From the NCBI RefSeq assembly GCF_014201655.1, contig NZ_JACHEX010000002.1:1-64000 (forward strand): DNA of 64,000 bases. The letters run 5' to 3'. Below are positions 8,654 through 21,043 of this stretch, piece after piece. Source of the DNA: Thermosipho japonicus. Its GTDB lineage: Bacteria; Thermotogota; Thermotogae; Thermotogales; Fervidobacteriaceae. Within the stretch, counting starts at the first letter, position 1. Every line of letters begins with the position of its first letter. The notes beneath the pieces are model-generated. The model saw only the letters and a list, made by a program, of their open reading frames with translations. It made no database searches and had not been told where the DNA came from. The translations under genes and the position numbers were made by a program.

Positions 8654-9529
8654 TTATTCAACGTTTTGAATTTGCTCTTTCAATTGTGAATTAATATATT
8701 TGCCTTCAAGGGCTAAATTGCTAATTTCAAGCATTCTGCTTTTAGAAAGTATTGTATTAAATTCTCTGTGAACCTCTTGTGTTAGAAAATTAAATAACAT
8801 TCCAACTGGCTCATCCCTTAATAAAAGTTCTTTCATCCTATCTATATGACTTTTTAATCTTTCTATTTCTTCCCTTATATCTGCTTTATCTGCTATCAAA
8901 GCTACCGCTGTTTCAAATTGGTTTGTATCTATCTCAACATTTTCAGGTAAAATTTCTTCAACACTTTCTCTTAATTTCTTTGCAATTTCTTCTTTCATAT
9001 CACTAGCAATTTTTTCTATATTAAATGTTATTTCTTCTATTTTTTTCACCATATTTTCTATGTCCTTACATATCTTTTGACCTTCCTTTTTTCTTTCCTC
9101 AACCAACATCTCTAAAGACGATGATAAAACTTCTTTTGTAAAATCCCACAATTCTTCAACCACTTCATCTTCTATATCACCACGGAAAATTTCTCTAAAA
9201 TTCAATAAATCACCCAAAACTATCGAATTTTGTATTCCAAGACTTTCCCTTACACTTTCTAATGTATCATAGTACGATTTGGCCATAACATAATCGATTG
9301 AAAGATTTACCGGTGTTAAAAACTTAACATTTATTCTTACATTAACCTTACCACGGGTCAAAAAATTTGAAATTATCTTAGTAATTTCAATTTCTTTTGA
9401 AGATAAATAATAAGGAAGGGATACACTAATATCTAATCCCTTTGAATTGAGACTTTTTACTTCACAACTTACTCTAAATTTTTCTGAAAACTTTTCCACT
9501 TTGGCATAGCCAGTCATACTTTTTAGCAA
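8654..9529 (-). CDS. yicC: YicC family endoribonuclease
   Basis: A 291-residue protein opening with the family signature [13 protein letters not shown] and ending with the DUF1732 block ([20 protein letters not shown]). YicC of E. coli is an endoribonuclease implicated in small-RNA turnover. The middle (residues 150-200) is strongly helical and charged. I prefer the TTG at 9529, seven bases after AGGAG, because the in-frame GTG at 9538 directly abuts that site. It is the first gene of the yicC-remA-gmk-rpoZ operon. Confidence 0.88.
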   Translation of the reverse strand: MLKSMTGYAKVEKFSEKFRVSCEVKSLNSKGLDISVSLPYYLSSKEIEITKIISNFLTRGKVNVRINVKFLTPVNLSIDYVMAKSYYDTLESVRESLGIQNSIVLGDLLNFREIFRGDIEDEVVEELWDFTKEVLSSSLEMLVEERKKEGQKICKDIENMVKKIEEITFNIEKIASDMKEEIAKKLRESVEEILPENVEIDTNQFETAVALIADKADIREEIERLKSHIDRMKELLLRDEPVGMLFNFLTQEVHREFNTILSKSRMLEISNLALEGKYINSQLKEQIQNVE

Positions 9530-9549
9530 ATTAATCACTCCTATTAATA

Positions 9550-9577
9550 ATTATACACGATTTTTTAATTTTTTCAA
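9550..9577 (-). promoter_or_regulatory. Promoter of the yicC-remA-gmk-rpoZ operon
   Basis: On the minus strand TTGAAA (9572-9577) and TATAAT (9550-9555) are separated by 16 bases and sit about 20 bases upstream of the yicC start. Confidence 0.7.
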
Positions 9578-9611
9578 AACTTTTTTCGCATTTTCAACTT
9601 ATTTTATCTTA

Positions 9612-9639
9612 ATTAAAAAGACGGGACCCGAAGGGTCCC
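9612..9639 (-). terminator. Terminator of the oxoacid oxidoreductase operon
   Basis: On the minus strand GGGACCC, loop TTC, GGGTCCC is followed by GTCTTTTTAATT. It lies 25 bases after the last gene of the 17.2-9.7 kb operon. Confidence 0.85.
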
Positions 9640-9664
9640 ATAATGAGGGCTTTATCTCATCCGC

Positions 9665-10204
9665 CTACTGCTTGCTAGCTTCCTGCATTCCTCTTTCAAT
9701 AGCTTTAATATTAATATCTATAAGGTTTGCTTTCTTTCCAGTTAACTTTTGTTCAAGCGCCTTTATTACACTTTCTTTTGAAACTATATTTGTAGCCCCA
9801 ATTACTGCTCCAAGCATTACCATATTTGCAACTTTTAAATTCCCAAGTTCATCTGCTATTTCATTACAATTAACTTTGTATATATTTATTCCATCTTTTC
9901 TATCAGGTTCTCTGTCTATAACTGACTCATTTAAGAACAAGTATCCACCATCAGTTACAAAGCTTTGAAATTTTATCATTGAAGGAATATTCATTGCTAC
10001 TACAACTTCTGCTTTATCTACTACTGGTGATGCGACTTCTTTGTCTTCAACTACAACGGTACAATTTGCAGTTCCACCACGCATTTCAGGACCGTACGAT
10101 GGCATCCAAGTTACACTTTTTCCCTCAATCATTCCTGCATAAGCAAGGATCTGACCCATAAGCATTACACCTTGACCACCAAATCCTGCAAACACAAATC
10201 TCAT
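9665..10204 (-). CDS. 2-oxoacid:ferredoxin oxidoreductase, gamma subunit
   Basis: A 179-residue subunit of a four-subunit ketoacid oxidoreductase. The glycine-rich start ([22 protein letters not shown]), [27 protein letters not shown] and [10 protein letters not shown] are typical of the gamma domain that helps bind coenzyme A. ATG 10204 overlaps the upstream stop by four bases (ATGA). It is the last gene of a nine-gene operon. The family includes oxidoreductases for 3-methyl-2-oxobutanoate, 2-oxoglutarate and others. The neighbouring butyrate kinases favour branched-chain oxoacids. Confidence 0.9.
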   Translation of the reverse strand: MRFVFAGFGGQGVMLMGQILAYAGMIEGKSVTWMPSYGPEMRGGTANCTVVVEDKEVASPVVDKAEVVVAMNIPSMIKFQSFVTDGGYLFLNESVIDREPDRKDGINIYKVNCNEIADELGNLKVANMVMLGAVIGATNIVSKESVIKALEQKLTGKKANLIDINIKAIERGMQEASKQ

Positions 10205-10953
10205 TTCTCATCACCAACCTTATCTACAAATACACCCAATGGATATTCAGGGATCATATTTTCTTCAAGCCATTTGTTTGCAGATATAGGATCAATTCCC
10301 CAGTTTGTTGGACATGTAGATAATACTTCAACCATTCCAAACCCTATTCCCTTTACTTGTGCTAAAAATGCTTTCTTGATTGCCTTTTTAGTTTTTTCTA
10401 CATCTTGAGGAGTATTTACCTTTGTCCTTGCAAGATATGCTACTCCCCTTGCTTCTTTTAAAAATTCACACATATGCATTGGATAACCATCATTTTCTGC
10501 TTTTCTTCCATATGGTGTCGTTGTTGACTTCATTCCCAAAAGTGTTGTTGGAGCCATCTGTCCACCAGTCATTCCATATATTGCGTTATTAACAAAAATT
10601 GTTGTAATCTTTTCTCCTCTATTTGCAGCGTGCATAATCTCTGCCGTACCAATTGCTGCCAAGTCTCCGTCACCTTGATATGTGAATACATATAAATCTG
10701 GTCTTGCCCTTTTCATTCCAGTTGCAACTGCTGGTGCTCTACCGTGTGGTGCTATTGTTCCATCCATGTTAAAAAATTGGTATGCAAAAACAGAACAACC
10801 TATTGGAGCTACAACCAATGTCTTTTCCCTAATACCAAGTTCATCGATAACTTCTGCTACTAATCTATGAATAATTCCATGATGACATCCAGGACAATAT
10901 GTAAATTCCTTTCCAGTTAATGACTCAGGCATTTTATATAAAACTTTTCTCAT
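10201..10953 (-). CDS. 2-oxoacid:ferredoxin oxidoreductase, beta (thiamine diphosphate) subunit
   Basis: A 250-residue subunit that binds thiamine diphosphate and performs the decarboxylation. The TPP motif is visible as GDGDLAAIG followed about 20 residues later by [13 protein letters not shown], and a CPGCHHGI segment near residue 20 is conserved in this family. ATG 10953 has GGGAGGTG at a good distance; a GTG at 10962 overlaps the ribosome site. The ribosome site itself contains the stop of the alpha gene (GGGAGGTGA), so translation is coupled. Confidence 0.93.
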   Translation of the reverse strand: MRKVLYKMPESLTGKEFTYCPGCHHGIIHRLVAEVIDELGIREKTLVVAPIGCSVFAYQFFNMDGTIAPHGRAPAVATGMKRARPDLYVFTYQGDGDLAAIGTAEIMHAANRGEKITTIFVNNAIYGMTGGQMAPTTLLGMKSTTTPYGRKAENDGYPMHMCEFLKEARGVAYLARTKVNTPQDVEKTKKAIKKAFLAQVKGIGFGMVEVLSTCPTNWGIDPISANKWLEENMIPEYPLGVFVDKVGDEK

Positions 10954-10958
10954 TAAAT

Positions 10959-12017
10959 TCACCTCCCAATTTCCTTTTTCAATGCATCGTAAATCTCATT
11001 AGGTGTTGGAACTACTCCACCCATTCTTGAATAGAACTTAATTGGCTTTTTACCTTTAACAGCCAGTTTTACATCTTCAAGCATTTGTCCCATATTCATT
11101 TCTACGTCAAAGAACATTTCTACCTTATCTGCTAGTTTTTCAAGTGGCTCATATGGATATGGCCAGACCGTAATTGGTCTAAACAAACCTACCTTTAATC
11201 CATCTTCCCTTGCCATGTCAACAACACTCTTTGCAATTCTTGCTACGGTTCCAAATGCTGTTATTACAATGTCTGCATCCTCTGTTTTATACTCTTCCCA
11301 TCGTACTTCATTCTTTTCTATTTCTTTGTATATTTCAACTAGTTCCAAATTCATTTTTTCAAGGACGTATGGATCTATATCGAATGAAGTAACTATATGA
11401 GGCTCTCTTCCCTTTGCTCCGGTTAATGCCCAGTCACTATGATCAGGTAAAGTTGAAAGATCTCTGAATTCTGGAAATTCAACTGGTTCCATCATCTGTC
11501 CCAACATACCATCTGCAAGAATAAGAGCAGGTGTTCTGTACTTATCTGCCAAATCAAATGCAAGAACCGTAAGATCAACTGCTTCTTGAACAGTTGATGG
11601 TGCAAGTACAATTAATCTATAATCTCCGTGTCCTCCACCCTTTGTTGCTTGCCAATAATCTCCTTGTGCTGGTTGAATATCACCAAGTCCTGGTCCACCA
11701 CGTACAACATTGACAAACACTGCAGGAAGTTTTGCACACGCCATATAAGAAACGCCTTCCATCATCAAACTGAATCCTGGCGAGGATGTAGATGTCATAA
11801 CTCTTTTTCCAGTACATGCTGCACCGTATAACATGTTAACAGTTGCAACTTCACTTTCAGTTTGTAAAAAAACTCCTCCAACTTCTGGTAATCTCTTTGA
11901 CATATATTCTGGAAGCTCACTCTGAGGAGTTATAGGATATCCAAAGAAATGCCTACATCCTGCTCTTATCGCGGCTTCACCAATTGCTTCCGTCCCTTTA
12001 ACCATTACTTTTGCCAT
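10959..12017 (-). CDS. vorB: 2-oxoacid:ferredoxin oxidoreductase, alpha subunit (VorB-like)
   Basis: A 352-residue subunit, the length usual for VorB (3-methyl-2-oxobutanoate dehydrogenase). Recognisable segments are [68 protein letters not shown] and a C-terminal transketolase-like domain ([17 protein letters not shown]). It forms the active site with the beta subunit. GGAGGG precedes ATG 12017. Substrate assignment rests on family resemblance and on adjacent butyrate kinase genes; a 2-oxoglutarate enzyme is the main alternative. Confidence 0.9.
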   Translation of the reverse strand: MAKVMVKGTEAIGEAAIRAGCRHFFGYPITPQSELPEYMSKRLPEVGGVFLQTESEVATVNMLYGAACTGKRVMTSTSSPGFSLMMEGVSYMACAKLPAVFVNVVRGGPGLGDIQPAQGDYWQATKGGGHGDYRLIVLAPSTVQEAVDLTVLAFDLADKYRTPALILADGMLGQMMEPVEFPEFRDLSTLPDHSDWALTGAKGREPHIVTSFDIDPYVLEKMNLELVEIYKEIEKNEVRWEEYKTEDADIVITAFGTVARIAKSVVDMAREDGLKVGLFRPITVWPYPYEPLEKLADKVEMFFDVEMNMGQMLEDVKLAVKGKKPIKFYSRMGGVVPTPNEIYDALKKEIGR

Positions 12018-12030
12018 ACTCTTTCCCTCC

Positions 12031-12252
12031 TCACTCTTCCCTGTATACTGTTATACAAACATCAGGGCACATTCTATAACAAAATCCACAAGCAATACAT
12101 TTTTCTAGATGTTTTGGTTCAGCGGGATGATAACCTTTTGAATTAAAAGACTCAGAAAATTCTATAACTTTCGTCGGACAAGCATCGATACATAATCCAC
12201 AACCTTTACATCTTTCCTGATCGATTTCAATATATCCTTTTACCTTAGGCAT
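12031..12252 (-). CDS. 2-oxoacid:ferredoxin oxidoreductase, delta (2 x 4Fe-4S) subunit
   Basis: A 73-residue ferredoxin-like subunit with two complete 4Fe-4S motifs, CKGCGLCIDACP and CIACGFCYRMCP. It carries electrons from the thiamine site to external ferredoxin. The ATG at 12252 is eight bases after AGGAGG; an earlier GTG is too close to that site. It lies between the P-loop gene and the alpha subunit, completing the alpha-beta-gamma-delta set as four separate genes. Confidence 0.93.
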   Translation of the reverse strand: MPKVKGYIEIDQERCKGCGLCIDACPTKVIEFSESFNSKGYHPAEPKHLEKCIACGFCYRMCPDVCITVYREE

Positions 12253-12265
12253 TTTCACAACCTCC

Positions 12266-14894
<2,629 letters not shown>

Positions 14895-14898
<4 letters not shown>

Positions 14899-15953
14899 TT
14901 TTTCTCACCCCATATCTTTGCCTCTTCCTCGCCTTTTAAAACTCTTAAAGCTCCTTTTGCTAAAGCTTCCATTTCAAATTCTCCGGGTACAGAAAAGACA
15001 GGAGCAAATTTAAATACATAAGATTTTATCTTTTCCACGACTTCCACATTATTTGCAATTCCACCTGTTATGACAATTGCATCAACCTTTCCTTTTAAAA
15101 CTGCACACATTCCGCCAATTTCTTTTGCAATTTGGTATACCATTGCATCTATTATGAATTTTTCCTCTTCAGTTCCTTCTTCCATGACCTTTTTTACATC
15201 ATTTGTTCCTAAATAAGCTACAACCCCACCTTTTCCTATAAACATCTTTTTTAACTCTTCTTTTGTATATTTTCCTGAAAAGCATAATTTTGCCACATCA
15301 CCTACTGGAAGTTCTCCAGTTCTTTCTGGGCTAAACGGACCTTCGTCATTTGCATTATTTACATCTATCATTCTACCTTTTTCATGAGCTGTTACAGATA
15401 TTCCTCCACCAAGATGTGCCACAACCATATTTAATTCTTCATACCTTTTTCCTAGTTGATTTGCAACTTCTCTTGCTACTGCCTTTATATTCAACGCATG
15501 CGCAAGACTAAGTCTTTCTATCTCAGGAATCCCAGAAAGTCTAGCTTCATCAATCATTTCATCAACCGAAACCGGGTCAGTTATATAAACAGGAATCTTT
15601 CCAGCAGATAATGAATACCCAATTACCGCTGCAAGATTAGATGCATGCTTTACCCTAGTCTTATTTTTTAAATAATCAACCATCTCTTCATTTACTATGT
15701 ATGTTCCACTTTCAAGTGGTGGTAAAATTCCCCCTCTACATGCTATTGCATCAAAATCTTCCAATTTGTAGCCATTAGATTCTACAAATTTTAAAATTGC
15801 TTCTTTTCTAAAATCTTCTTGTTCCATCAAATCACTAAATTTTTCAAGTTCTTCTACATCATGTCTCAAAGTTTCCTGAACTTTCTTTACATCATCTTCA
15901 AAAATTGCTACCTTTGTACTTGTAGAGCCAGGGTTAATAACTAAAATCAACAC
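14895..15953 (-). CDS. buk: Butyrate kinase (copy upstream of ptb)
   Basis: A 352-residue paralogue of the other kinase in the operon, with [53 protein letters not shown] and DAIVITGGIANN. Its start, GTG 15953, overlaps the aminotransferase stop by one base, with GGGGTTGAT upstream; a TTG one codon later is also possible. Family knowledge: such kinases accept butyrate, isobutyrate, isovalerate or 2-methylbutyrate phosphates. Two copies around one ptb suggest the operon handles a mixture of acyl phosphates. Confidence 0.93.
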
Positions 15954-17188
15954 TATATCAACCCCTTACTCTTTCCATACTCAACAATTACATCTTTTAA
16001 TCTTTTAACCCCTTCTATTATTTTTTCATGTGGTGGCAAACAGAATGAAAGCCTCATTGAACTTGAAACACTGTCATCTGGAGTAAATGCTTGACCTGGG
16101 ATATAAAATACTAATCTTTTCTTTGCAATTTCAAACATTTCAAGAGTATCAAAACCTTCAGGTAATGTAACCCAAGTAAACAAACCACCTGATGGATAAA
16201 TCCATTTAATACCATTAATATCTGAAAAGTTTTCTTCAAAAGCCTTCATCATGGTATCTCTCTTTGATTTATAAAGCTTTAGTGTCGGTGTAATTTGTTC
16301 AACCAAATCGTATCTTTCAAGGTATCTTGCTGCAATTCTTTGTGTTAAAGCTGGGCTACACAAATCTGTACCTTGTTTTGCAAGAACAAATTTTCTAACT
16401 AGTTCTTTTTCACCAATAACTGCACCTATTCTAAGTCCAGGAGCAAGTATCTTACTAAAAGTATTAAGAAGTATAACTCTTTCTTTTCCTGCAAGTTTAA
16501 ATAATGATGGAAGATGTTCTCCCTCAAATCTGAGCAATCCATATGGATCGTCTTCTAATATTAACAAATCATATTTTTCAGCAAGCTCTATAATTCTCTT
16601 TCTCTTTTCCAAAGAAAGTGTTGCACCAGCAGGGTTGTGGAAGTTTGGAATTACATAAATAAACTTTACTTTCTTTATCTGACCTTTCTCATCGAGCTCT
16701 TTTAACTTTTTTTCTAAAACATCCACATTCATTCCATCATCTTCAACAGGTACCGAAACAAAGTTTGCAAATCTCATTCTAAATGCACTTGCCGCTCCAA
16801 GATAAAATGGATTTTCAACAATTGCTATGCTATCTTCATCCAAAAATACCTTTCCAGCAAGCTCAAGTGCCTGCTGTGAACCCGTTGTAAACATAATATT
16901 CGATTCATCAAGGCCACTAATTCCAAATAATTTTTCCAACAATCTCAACATTTGCTTTGCAAGTTCTGGATCACCTTCGGTTGTACTATATTGAAGCACG
17001 TAGCCATATTCATTTTCTATAACTTCGGATGCAATTTTGGAAAGTTCGTGTCTTGGGAAGGTTTCTGGGTCTGGAACTCCACCTCCAAAGGAAATAGCAC
17101 CTTCAACACTTGCATATTTTAAGAGTTCTCTTATCAAGGAGGATCGAAGGTTGTCACCTAATTTCGAATACTTTGAACTATAATCCAT
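15953..17188 (-). CDS. PLP-dependent aminotransferase, class I/II (2-aminoadipate/branched-chain type)
   Basis: A 411-residue fold-type I aminotransferase. The PLP lysine is in NTFSKILAPGLRIG. ILEDDPYGLLRFEG carries the PLP-pyridine Asp/Tyr region, and YVIPNFHNPAGATLS the conserved Asn. The MDYSSKYSKLGDNLRSSLIRELLKYA start and FGGGVPDPETFP are typical of the LysN/MocR-related group with broad specificity for aromatic, branched and 2-aminoadipate substrates. ATG 17188 has GGAGGTG seven bases upstream; an in-frame start at 17257 would translate a palindromic operator. As first gene of the operon it would supply oxoacids to the VorB enzyme. Confidence 0.9.
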   Translation of the reverse strand: MDYSSKYSKLGDNLRSSLIRELLKYASVEGAISFGGGVPDPETFPRHELSKIASEVIENEYGYVLQYSTTEGDPELAKQMLRLLEKLFGISGLDESNIMFTTGSQQALELAGKVFLDEDSIAIVENPFYLGAASAFRMRFANFVSVPVEDDGMNVDVLEKKLKELDEKGQIKKVKFIYVIPNFHNPAGATLSLEKRKRIIELAEKYDLLILEDDPYGLLRFEGEHLPSLFKLAGKERVILLNTFSKILAPGLRIGAVIGEKELVRKFVLAKQGTDLCSPALTQRIAARYLERYDLVEQITPTLKLYKSKRDTMMKAFEENFSDINGIKWIYPSGGLFTWVTLPEGFDTLEMFEIAKKRLVFYIPGQAFTPDDSVSSSMRLSFCLPPHEKIIEGVKRLKDVIVEYGKSKGLI

Positions 17189-17241
17189 AGTTTCACCTCC
17201 AAATATATGAATCTTATTTCTCATTGTTTGCAATTTTTTGC

Positions 17242-17257
17242 ATGCAAAATTTTGCAT
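17242..17257. promoter_or_regulatory. 16-bp perfect palindrome in the leader of the amino-acid fermentation operon
   Basis: ATGCAAAATTTTGCAT reads the same on both strands. It lies 54 bases upstream of the aminotransferase ATG and about 14 bases after the predicted transcription start, a position suited to a repressor. The regulator is unknown. Confidence 0.55.
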
Positions 17258-17277
17258 TTTTTAACAATTGAAATAAT

Positions 17278-17306
17278 TCTATAATAAGTGTACAATAGAA
17301 ATACAA
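17278..17306 (-). promoter_or_regulatory. Probable promoter of the amino-acid fermentation operon
   Basis: On the minus strand TTGTAT (17301-17306) and TATAGA (17278-17283) are separated by 17 bases. The predicted start near 17271 gives a leader of about 83 bases. Confidence 0.5.
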
Positions 17307-17309
17307 AAT

Positions 17310-17338
17310 AGTAAAACTCTAAATAAGCAAGTTTTACT
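17310..17338. repeat. Inverted repeat, 9-bp arms, 11-base spacer
   Basis: AGTAAAACT (17310-17318) and AGTTTTACT (17330-17338) are exact inverses. The site lies between the divergent aminotransferase genes, just upstream of the -35 of the minus-strand promoter. Confidence 0.45.
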
Positions 17339-17359
17339 TCAAAATCAGCAATTTTCTCT

Positions 17360-17388
17360 AGTTTATTGAAAAATACTAACAATAAACT
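17360..17388. repeat. Second inverted repeat, 9-bp arms, 11-base spacer
   Basis: AGTTTATTG (17360-17368) and CAATAAACT (17380-17388) are exact inverses with the same arm and spacer length as the repeat at 17310-17338. The centres are 50 bases apart. Confidence 0.4.
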
Positions 17389-17458
17389 CTATTTACAATT
17401 CATTTATTTAATTTAAAATTGTAAGTGGTAACTACAAAAAACTAGGAGGTGTTATTAA

Positions 17459-18601
17459 ATGATCAAAAAGAATTATCTTTTGGCTCCTGGGCCAACTCCA
17501 GTCCCATCTGAGATTTTACTTGAAGGCGCTCGTGAAACTATTCACCACAGAACCCCACAATTTGTAAAAATACTAGAGGAAACTTTGAATGAGTTAAAAT
17601 ATCTCTTTCAAACAGAACATAGAGTTTACACACTCCTTTCTTCGGGAACAGGTGCTCTAGAAGCTGCTGTAACAAACCTTTTAAACCCTGGAGACAAAGC
17701 AATTATTGTCGAAGCAGGTAAATTTGGAGAAAGATGGAGAGAAATTGCCGAAAGATTTAACGTAAACGTTGTATCCATTAAATTAGAATGGGGAGAAGCT
17801 GTTACACCAGAACAAATTAAAGAAGCTATTGAAAAACATCCAGATGCAAAAGCTGTATTTACAACATATAGTGAAACATCAACTGGTACCGTTATTGATC
17901 TTGAAGGTATCGCAAAAGTTACAAGAGATACAGATGTAGTCCTCGTAACTGATGCTGTTAGTGCACTTCTTGCAGAACCATTAAAGATGGATGAATGGGG
18001 AGTAGACGTTGTTGTAAGTGGTTCTCAAAAAGGCGTTATGCTTCCTCCAGGACTTGCATTTATTGCATTAAATGATAAAGCATGGAAATTAGTAGAAAAT
18101 AGTAAAAATTCTAATTACTACTTTAACCTCAAAGCATACGCAAAAAAATACCCAGACAATCCATGGACTCCAGGTGTTAACCTAATATACATGTTAAGAA
18201 AAGCAATTCAAATGGTTAAAGAAGAAGGAATAGAAAATGTTTGGGAAAGGCACAGAATACTTGCAGATGCAACAAGAGCTGCAGTAAAAGCTATGGGGTT
18301 AGAACTATTCTCCAAACGCCCGGGAAACGTTGCAACCGCTGTTAAAGTTCCTGAAGGTGTAGATGGAAATAAATTAACAAAAATAATGAGAGATAAATAT
18401 GGTGTAACAATTGCAGGCGGACAAGAACACGTAAAAGGTAAAATCTTTAGAATTTCAACGCTCGGATATTTGAGCATTTTTGACACAATTGTTGGTATAT
18501 CTGCACTTGAGTTTGTTTTGAATGAACTTGGATACAAAGTAGAGTTTGGTACAGGAGTCAAGGCAGCTCAAGAGGTTCTCTTCAAGGAGGTAAACAAATA
18601 A
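17459..18601 (+). CDS. Class V aminotransferase (serine/alanine:glyoxylate or phosphoserine type)
   Basis: A 380-residue PLP enzyme of the class V family. It opens [16 protein letters not shown] and HHRTPQF, binds PLP phosphate via [15 protein letters not shown], has the pyridine Asp in [14 protein letters not shown] and the PLP lysine in [22 protein letters not shown] precedes ATG 17459 by seven bases. It overlaps serA by one base. In Thermotoga the equivalent pair is thought to supply serine, with this enzyme replacing SerC, and that is the likeliest role here. A general alanine:glyoxylate aminotransferase is the alternative. Confidence 0.88.
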   Translation: MIKKNYLLAPGPTPVPSEILLEGARETIHHRTPQFVKILEETLNELKYLFQTEHRVYTLLSSGTGALEAAVTNLLNPGDKAIIVEAGKFGERWREIAERFNVNVVSIKLEWGEAVTPEQIKEAIEKHPDAKAVFTTYSETSTGTVIDLEGIAKVTRDTDVVLVTDAVSALLAEPLKMDEWGVDVVVSGSQKGVMLPPGLAFIALNDKAWKLVENSKNSNYYFNLKAYAKKYPDNPWTPGVNLIYMLRKAIQMVKEEGIENVWERHRILADATRAAVKAMGLELFSKRPGNVATAVKVPEGVDGNKLTKIMRDKYGVTIAGGQEHVKGKIFRISTLGYLSIFDTIVGISALEFVLNELGYKVEFGTGVKAAQEVLFKEVNK

Positions 18602-19512
18602 TGAGAATACATGTAAATGATCCTCTTGACAAGAGCGCCATGGAAAGGCTCATGAACTCTGGATACAATGTGACTTCAGAGCACCTTGAAAAAGATGAGC
18701 TAATAAAGGAAATTCCAAATATAGACGTATTAGTTGTAAGAAGTGCAACAAAAGTAACTGCTGACATCATTGAAGCTGGAAAGAATTTAAAAATAATTGC
18801 AAGGGCAGGAACTGGACTTGATAACGTTGATGTTGAAAAGGCAAAAGAAAAAGGTATTAAGGTTATAAACACTCCTGGAGCAAATGGAATTTCTGTTGCA
18901 GAACTTGCAATTGGGTTAATGATCTCTTGTGCAAGGCATATTGCAAAAGGAACAATGGATCTAAAAAATGGTGAGTGGACAAAAAAACAACTAAAAGGCC
19001 ACGAACTTTACAAAAGAACGGTTGGAATTATTGGCTTTGGAAACATTGGAAGAGAAGTCGCAAAAAGATTACTTGCTTTTGACATGAGAGTACTTGCATA
19101 TGATCCTTTTGTTAAAGAAACAGATATGAATGTTGAAATAGTTGATCTTGACACAATATTTAAGGAATCAGATTTTATTACAATCCACGTTCCTCTAACA
19201 AATGAAACTAAGCATCTAGTATCAAAAGAGGCATTTGAAAAGATGAAAGATGGAGTCATATTAATCAATGCAGCACGCGGTGGCGTAGTTGATGAAGAAG
19301 CACTTTACAACGCTCTTGCCTCTGGAAAAGTTTATGCTGCTGGCCTTGATGTATTTGAAGTTGAACCTCCAACAGATGAACTAAGAAAAAAACTTCTTGA
19401 ACTTCCAAATGTTGTTGCGACACCTCATATTGGTGCTTCAACAGTTGAGGCACAACTGAGAGTTGGCCAAATAATAGTTGATAAGATTCTTGAAGAAGTT
19501 AAAAAGTTGTAA
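18601..19512 (+). CDS. serA: D-3-phosphoglycerate dehydrogenase, short form
   Basis: A 303-residue 2-hydroxyacid dehydrogenase, first step of serine synthesis from 3-phosphoglycerate. The NAD fold motif GIIGFGNIGREVAKR lies at about residue 141. The catalytic Arg is in NAARGGVVDEEAL, with a Glu in DVFEVEPP and the His in ATPHIGASTVEAQ. It has no C-terminal ACT or allosteric domain, so it lacks the usual serine feedback module. Its ATG overlaps the aminotransferase stop (TAATG), and AAGGAGG lies upstream. Confidence 0.92.
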   Translation: MRIHVNDPLDKSAMERLMNSGYNVTSEHLEKDELIKEIPNIDVLVVRSATKVTADIIEAGKNLKIIARAGTGLDNVDVEKAKEKGIKVINTPGANGISVAELAIGLMISCARHIAKGTMDLKNGEWTKKQLKGHELYKRTVGIIGFGNIGREVAKRLLAFDMRVLAYDPFVKETDMNVEIVDLDTIFKESDFITIHVPLTNETKHLVSKEAFEKMKDGVILINAARGGVVDEEALYNALASGKVYAAGLDVFEVEPPTDELRKKLLELPNVVATPHIGASTVEAQLRVGQIIVDKILEEVKKL

Positions 19513-19530
19513 TCTCAAAGAGTATAAAAC

Positions 19531-19568
19531 AAAACCTCCACGCTAAATTGCGTGGAGGTTTATTTTTT
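19531..19568 (+). terminator. Terminator of the serine operon
   Basis: AAACCTCCACGC pairs with GCGTGGAGGTTT around a short AT loop (19532-19561), followed by TATTTTTTT. It also abuts the CCA end of the tRNA-Ala gene on the other strand. Confidence 0.88.
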
Positions 19569-19644
19569 TGGTGGAGCCGATGGGATTTGAACCCACGGCC
19601 TCTACCGTGCGAAGGTAGCGCTCTCCCAACTGAGCTACGGCCCC
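19569..19644 (-). tRNA. tRNA-Ala (CGC)
   Basis: A full cloverleaf of 76 bases with CCA encoded. The anticodon arm is CTACC-TTCGCAC-GGTAG, anticodon CGC. The acceptor stem carries the alanine identity pair G3:U70 (GGGGCCG with CGGCTCC). The T arm has GGTTCAAATCC and the D arm AGCTCAGTTGGGAGAGC. Confidence 0.96.
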
Positions 19645-19656
19645 ATCACAACTAAT

Positions 19657-19684
19657 AATTTAGCACATTATTTTCTTTTGTCAA
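19657..19684 (-). promoter_or_regulatory. Promoter of tRNA-Ala
   Basis: On the minus strand TTGACA (19679-19684), a 16-base spacer with TGTGC before the -10, and TAAATT (19657-19662). The expected start is a few bases before the mature tRNA 5' end. Confidence 0.65.
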
Positions 19685-19796
19685 CAAAAGTTTTTATCTT
19701 CCTAGTATTTTTGTTTTTCACAAATATCCCTTAAAAATACAATTTTCTTTCCATTTTTTCTGTTTTTCATATATTTTTTATAACTTTAATTCAAAC

Positions 19797-19802
19797 TATA
19801 AT
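19797..19802 (+). promoter_or_regulatory. Probable -10 of the YgeY-YgeW-hydantoinase operon promoter
   Basis: TATAAT stands 28 bases before the operon's first start codon. No good -35 is visible in the AT-rich sequence upstream, which suggests dependence on an activator or a weak promoter. Confidence 0.45.
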
Positions 19803-19830
19803 ACAAAAAAAAGATATGGGAGGTGTTTTG

Positions 19831-21042
19831 ATGAATAAAGCATTAGAACTTGCTTATAAATACAAAAATGAAATCGTTAACTTCATGAGCAAACTCATAA
19901 AAGCAAAAAGCTACTCTGGACAAGAAAAAGAAGTTGTTCAAGTAATAAAAGAGGAAATGGAAAAAGTAGGTTTTGATGAAATTAAAATTGATGGATTAGG
20001 AAACATTATTGGAAAGATCGGAAATGGAAAATACAAAATTGCAATGGATGCACACATTGATACCGTAGACGTGGGAAATGAAAAACTTTGGGAAAAAGCC
20101 CCTTTCAGCGGAGATTATGATGAAAAATGGGTGTATGGTCGTGGAGCTTCCGATCAAAAAGCCGGAATGTGCTCCATGGTATATGGTGCAAAAATTTTAA
20201 AAGAATTGGGACTTTTTGATGACTTTACACTTTACATAACCGGTACAGTAATGGAAGAAGATTGCGATGGACTTTGCTGGAGATATATTGTAGAAAAAGA
20301 ACATCTAAAACCTGATTTTGTTGTAATTACTGAACCTACATCGTTAAATATATACAGAGGTCATAGAGGAAGAATCGAATTTAGAATTAGAACTACAGGG
20401 CTGTCAGCCCATGCAAGCGCGCCTGAAAGAGGTGTAAATGCTATTTATAAAATGGCAAAAATAATAAATGAAATTGAAAAATTAAATGACCGTTTAAAAA
20501 GCAATTCTTTCCTTGGAAAGGGTACAATTGTTGTTTCTCAAATTTTCTTTAAATCTCCTTCTCATAACGCTGTTCCAGATGAGTGCGAAATACAGATTGA
20601 TAGAAGAATAACTGAAGGCGAAACAAAAGAGACAGTTTTTGAAGAAATAAAAGATGTATTCAAAAGAGCTGGTGTAGAAGATGCTGAAATTATTGAACTT
20701 GAATACAAAAAGCCATCCTATACAGGTGAAATTTTTCCAACTGAAAAATACTTTCCAGTTTGGACTTTCCCAGAAGATAGTTTCATAGTGCAAGCAGCAA
20801 AAAAGAATTACATCAATGTTTTTGGCAAAGAACCTTTCATAGACAAATGGACATTTTCAACAAATGGTACTGTAACAGCAGGAGTATATGGAATACCAAC
20901 TGTTGGTTTCGGTCCTGGAGAAGAAAGGTTTGCACATGCACCAAATGAAAAAGTAGAAATAGAACATCTTGTAAAAGCTGCTGCATTCTATGCGACTTTT
21001 CCAAAGACAATTGTTGAACTTTTGAAAACGAGGAGGGGGTAA
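19831..21042 (+). CDS. ygeY: M20 family metallohydrolase, YgeY-like
   Basis: A 403-residue zinc hydrolase with the M20 ligands visible: AMDAHIDTV (His, Asp), YGRGASDQKAGM (bridging Asp), MEEDCDG (catalytic Glu pair), ITEPTSLNIYRGHRGR (Glu) and HAPNE (His). The central dimerisation domain spans residues 180-290. Sequence features and neighbours fit YgeY, a hydrolase of anaerobic purine and hydantoin catabolic clusters. ATG 19831 follows GGGAGGTG by five bases; the ATG at 19816 lies before that site. Substrate is inferred: an N-carbamoyl or peptide-like amide. Confidence 0.85.
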   Translation: MNKALELAYKYKNEIVNFMSKLIKAKSYSGQEKEVVQVIKEEMEKVGFDEIKIDGLGNIIGKIGNGKYKIAMDAHIDTVDVGNEKLWEKAPFSGDYDEKWVYGRGASDQKAGMCSMVYGAKILKELGLFDDFTLYITGTVMEEDCDGLCWRYIVEKEHLKPDFVVITEPTSLNIYRGHRGRIEFRIRTTGLSAHASAPERGVNAIYKMAKIINEIEKLNDRLKSNSFLGKGTIVVSQIFFKSPSHNAVPDECEIQIDRRITEGETKETVFEEIKDVFKRAGVEDAEIIELEYKKPSYTGEIFPTEKYFPVWTFPEDSFIVQAAKKNYINVFGKEPFIDKWTFSTNGTVTAGVYGIPTVGFGPGEERFAHAPNEKVEIEHLVKAAAFYATFPKTIVELLKTRRG

Positions 21043-21043
21043 G

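Noticed and set aside
17189-17257. N-terminal extension of the class I/II aminotransferase
   Set aside because: The ribosome site GGAGGTG is immediately before the internal ATG 17188, and the extension covers the promoter leader and palindrome.
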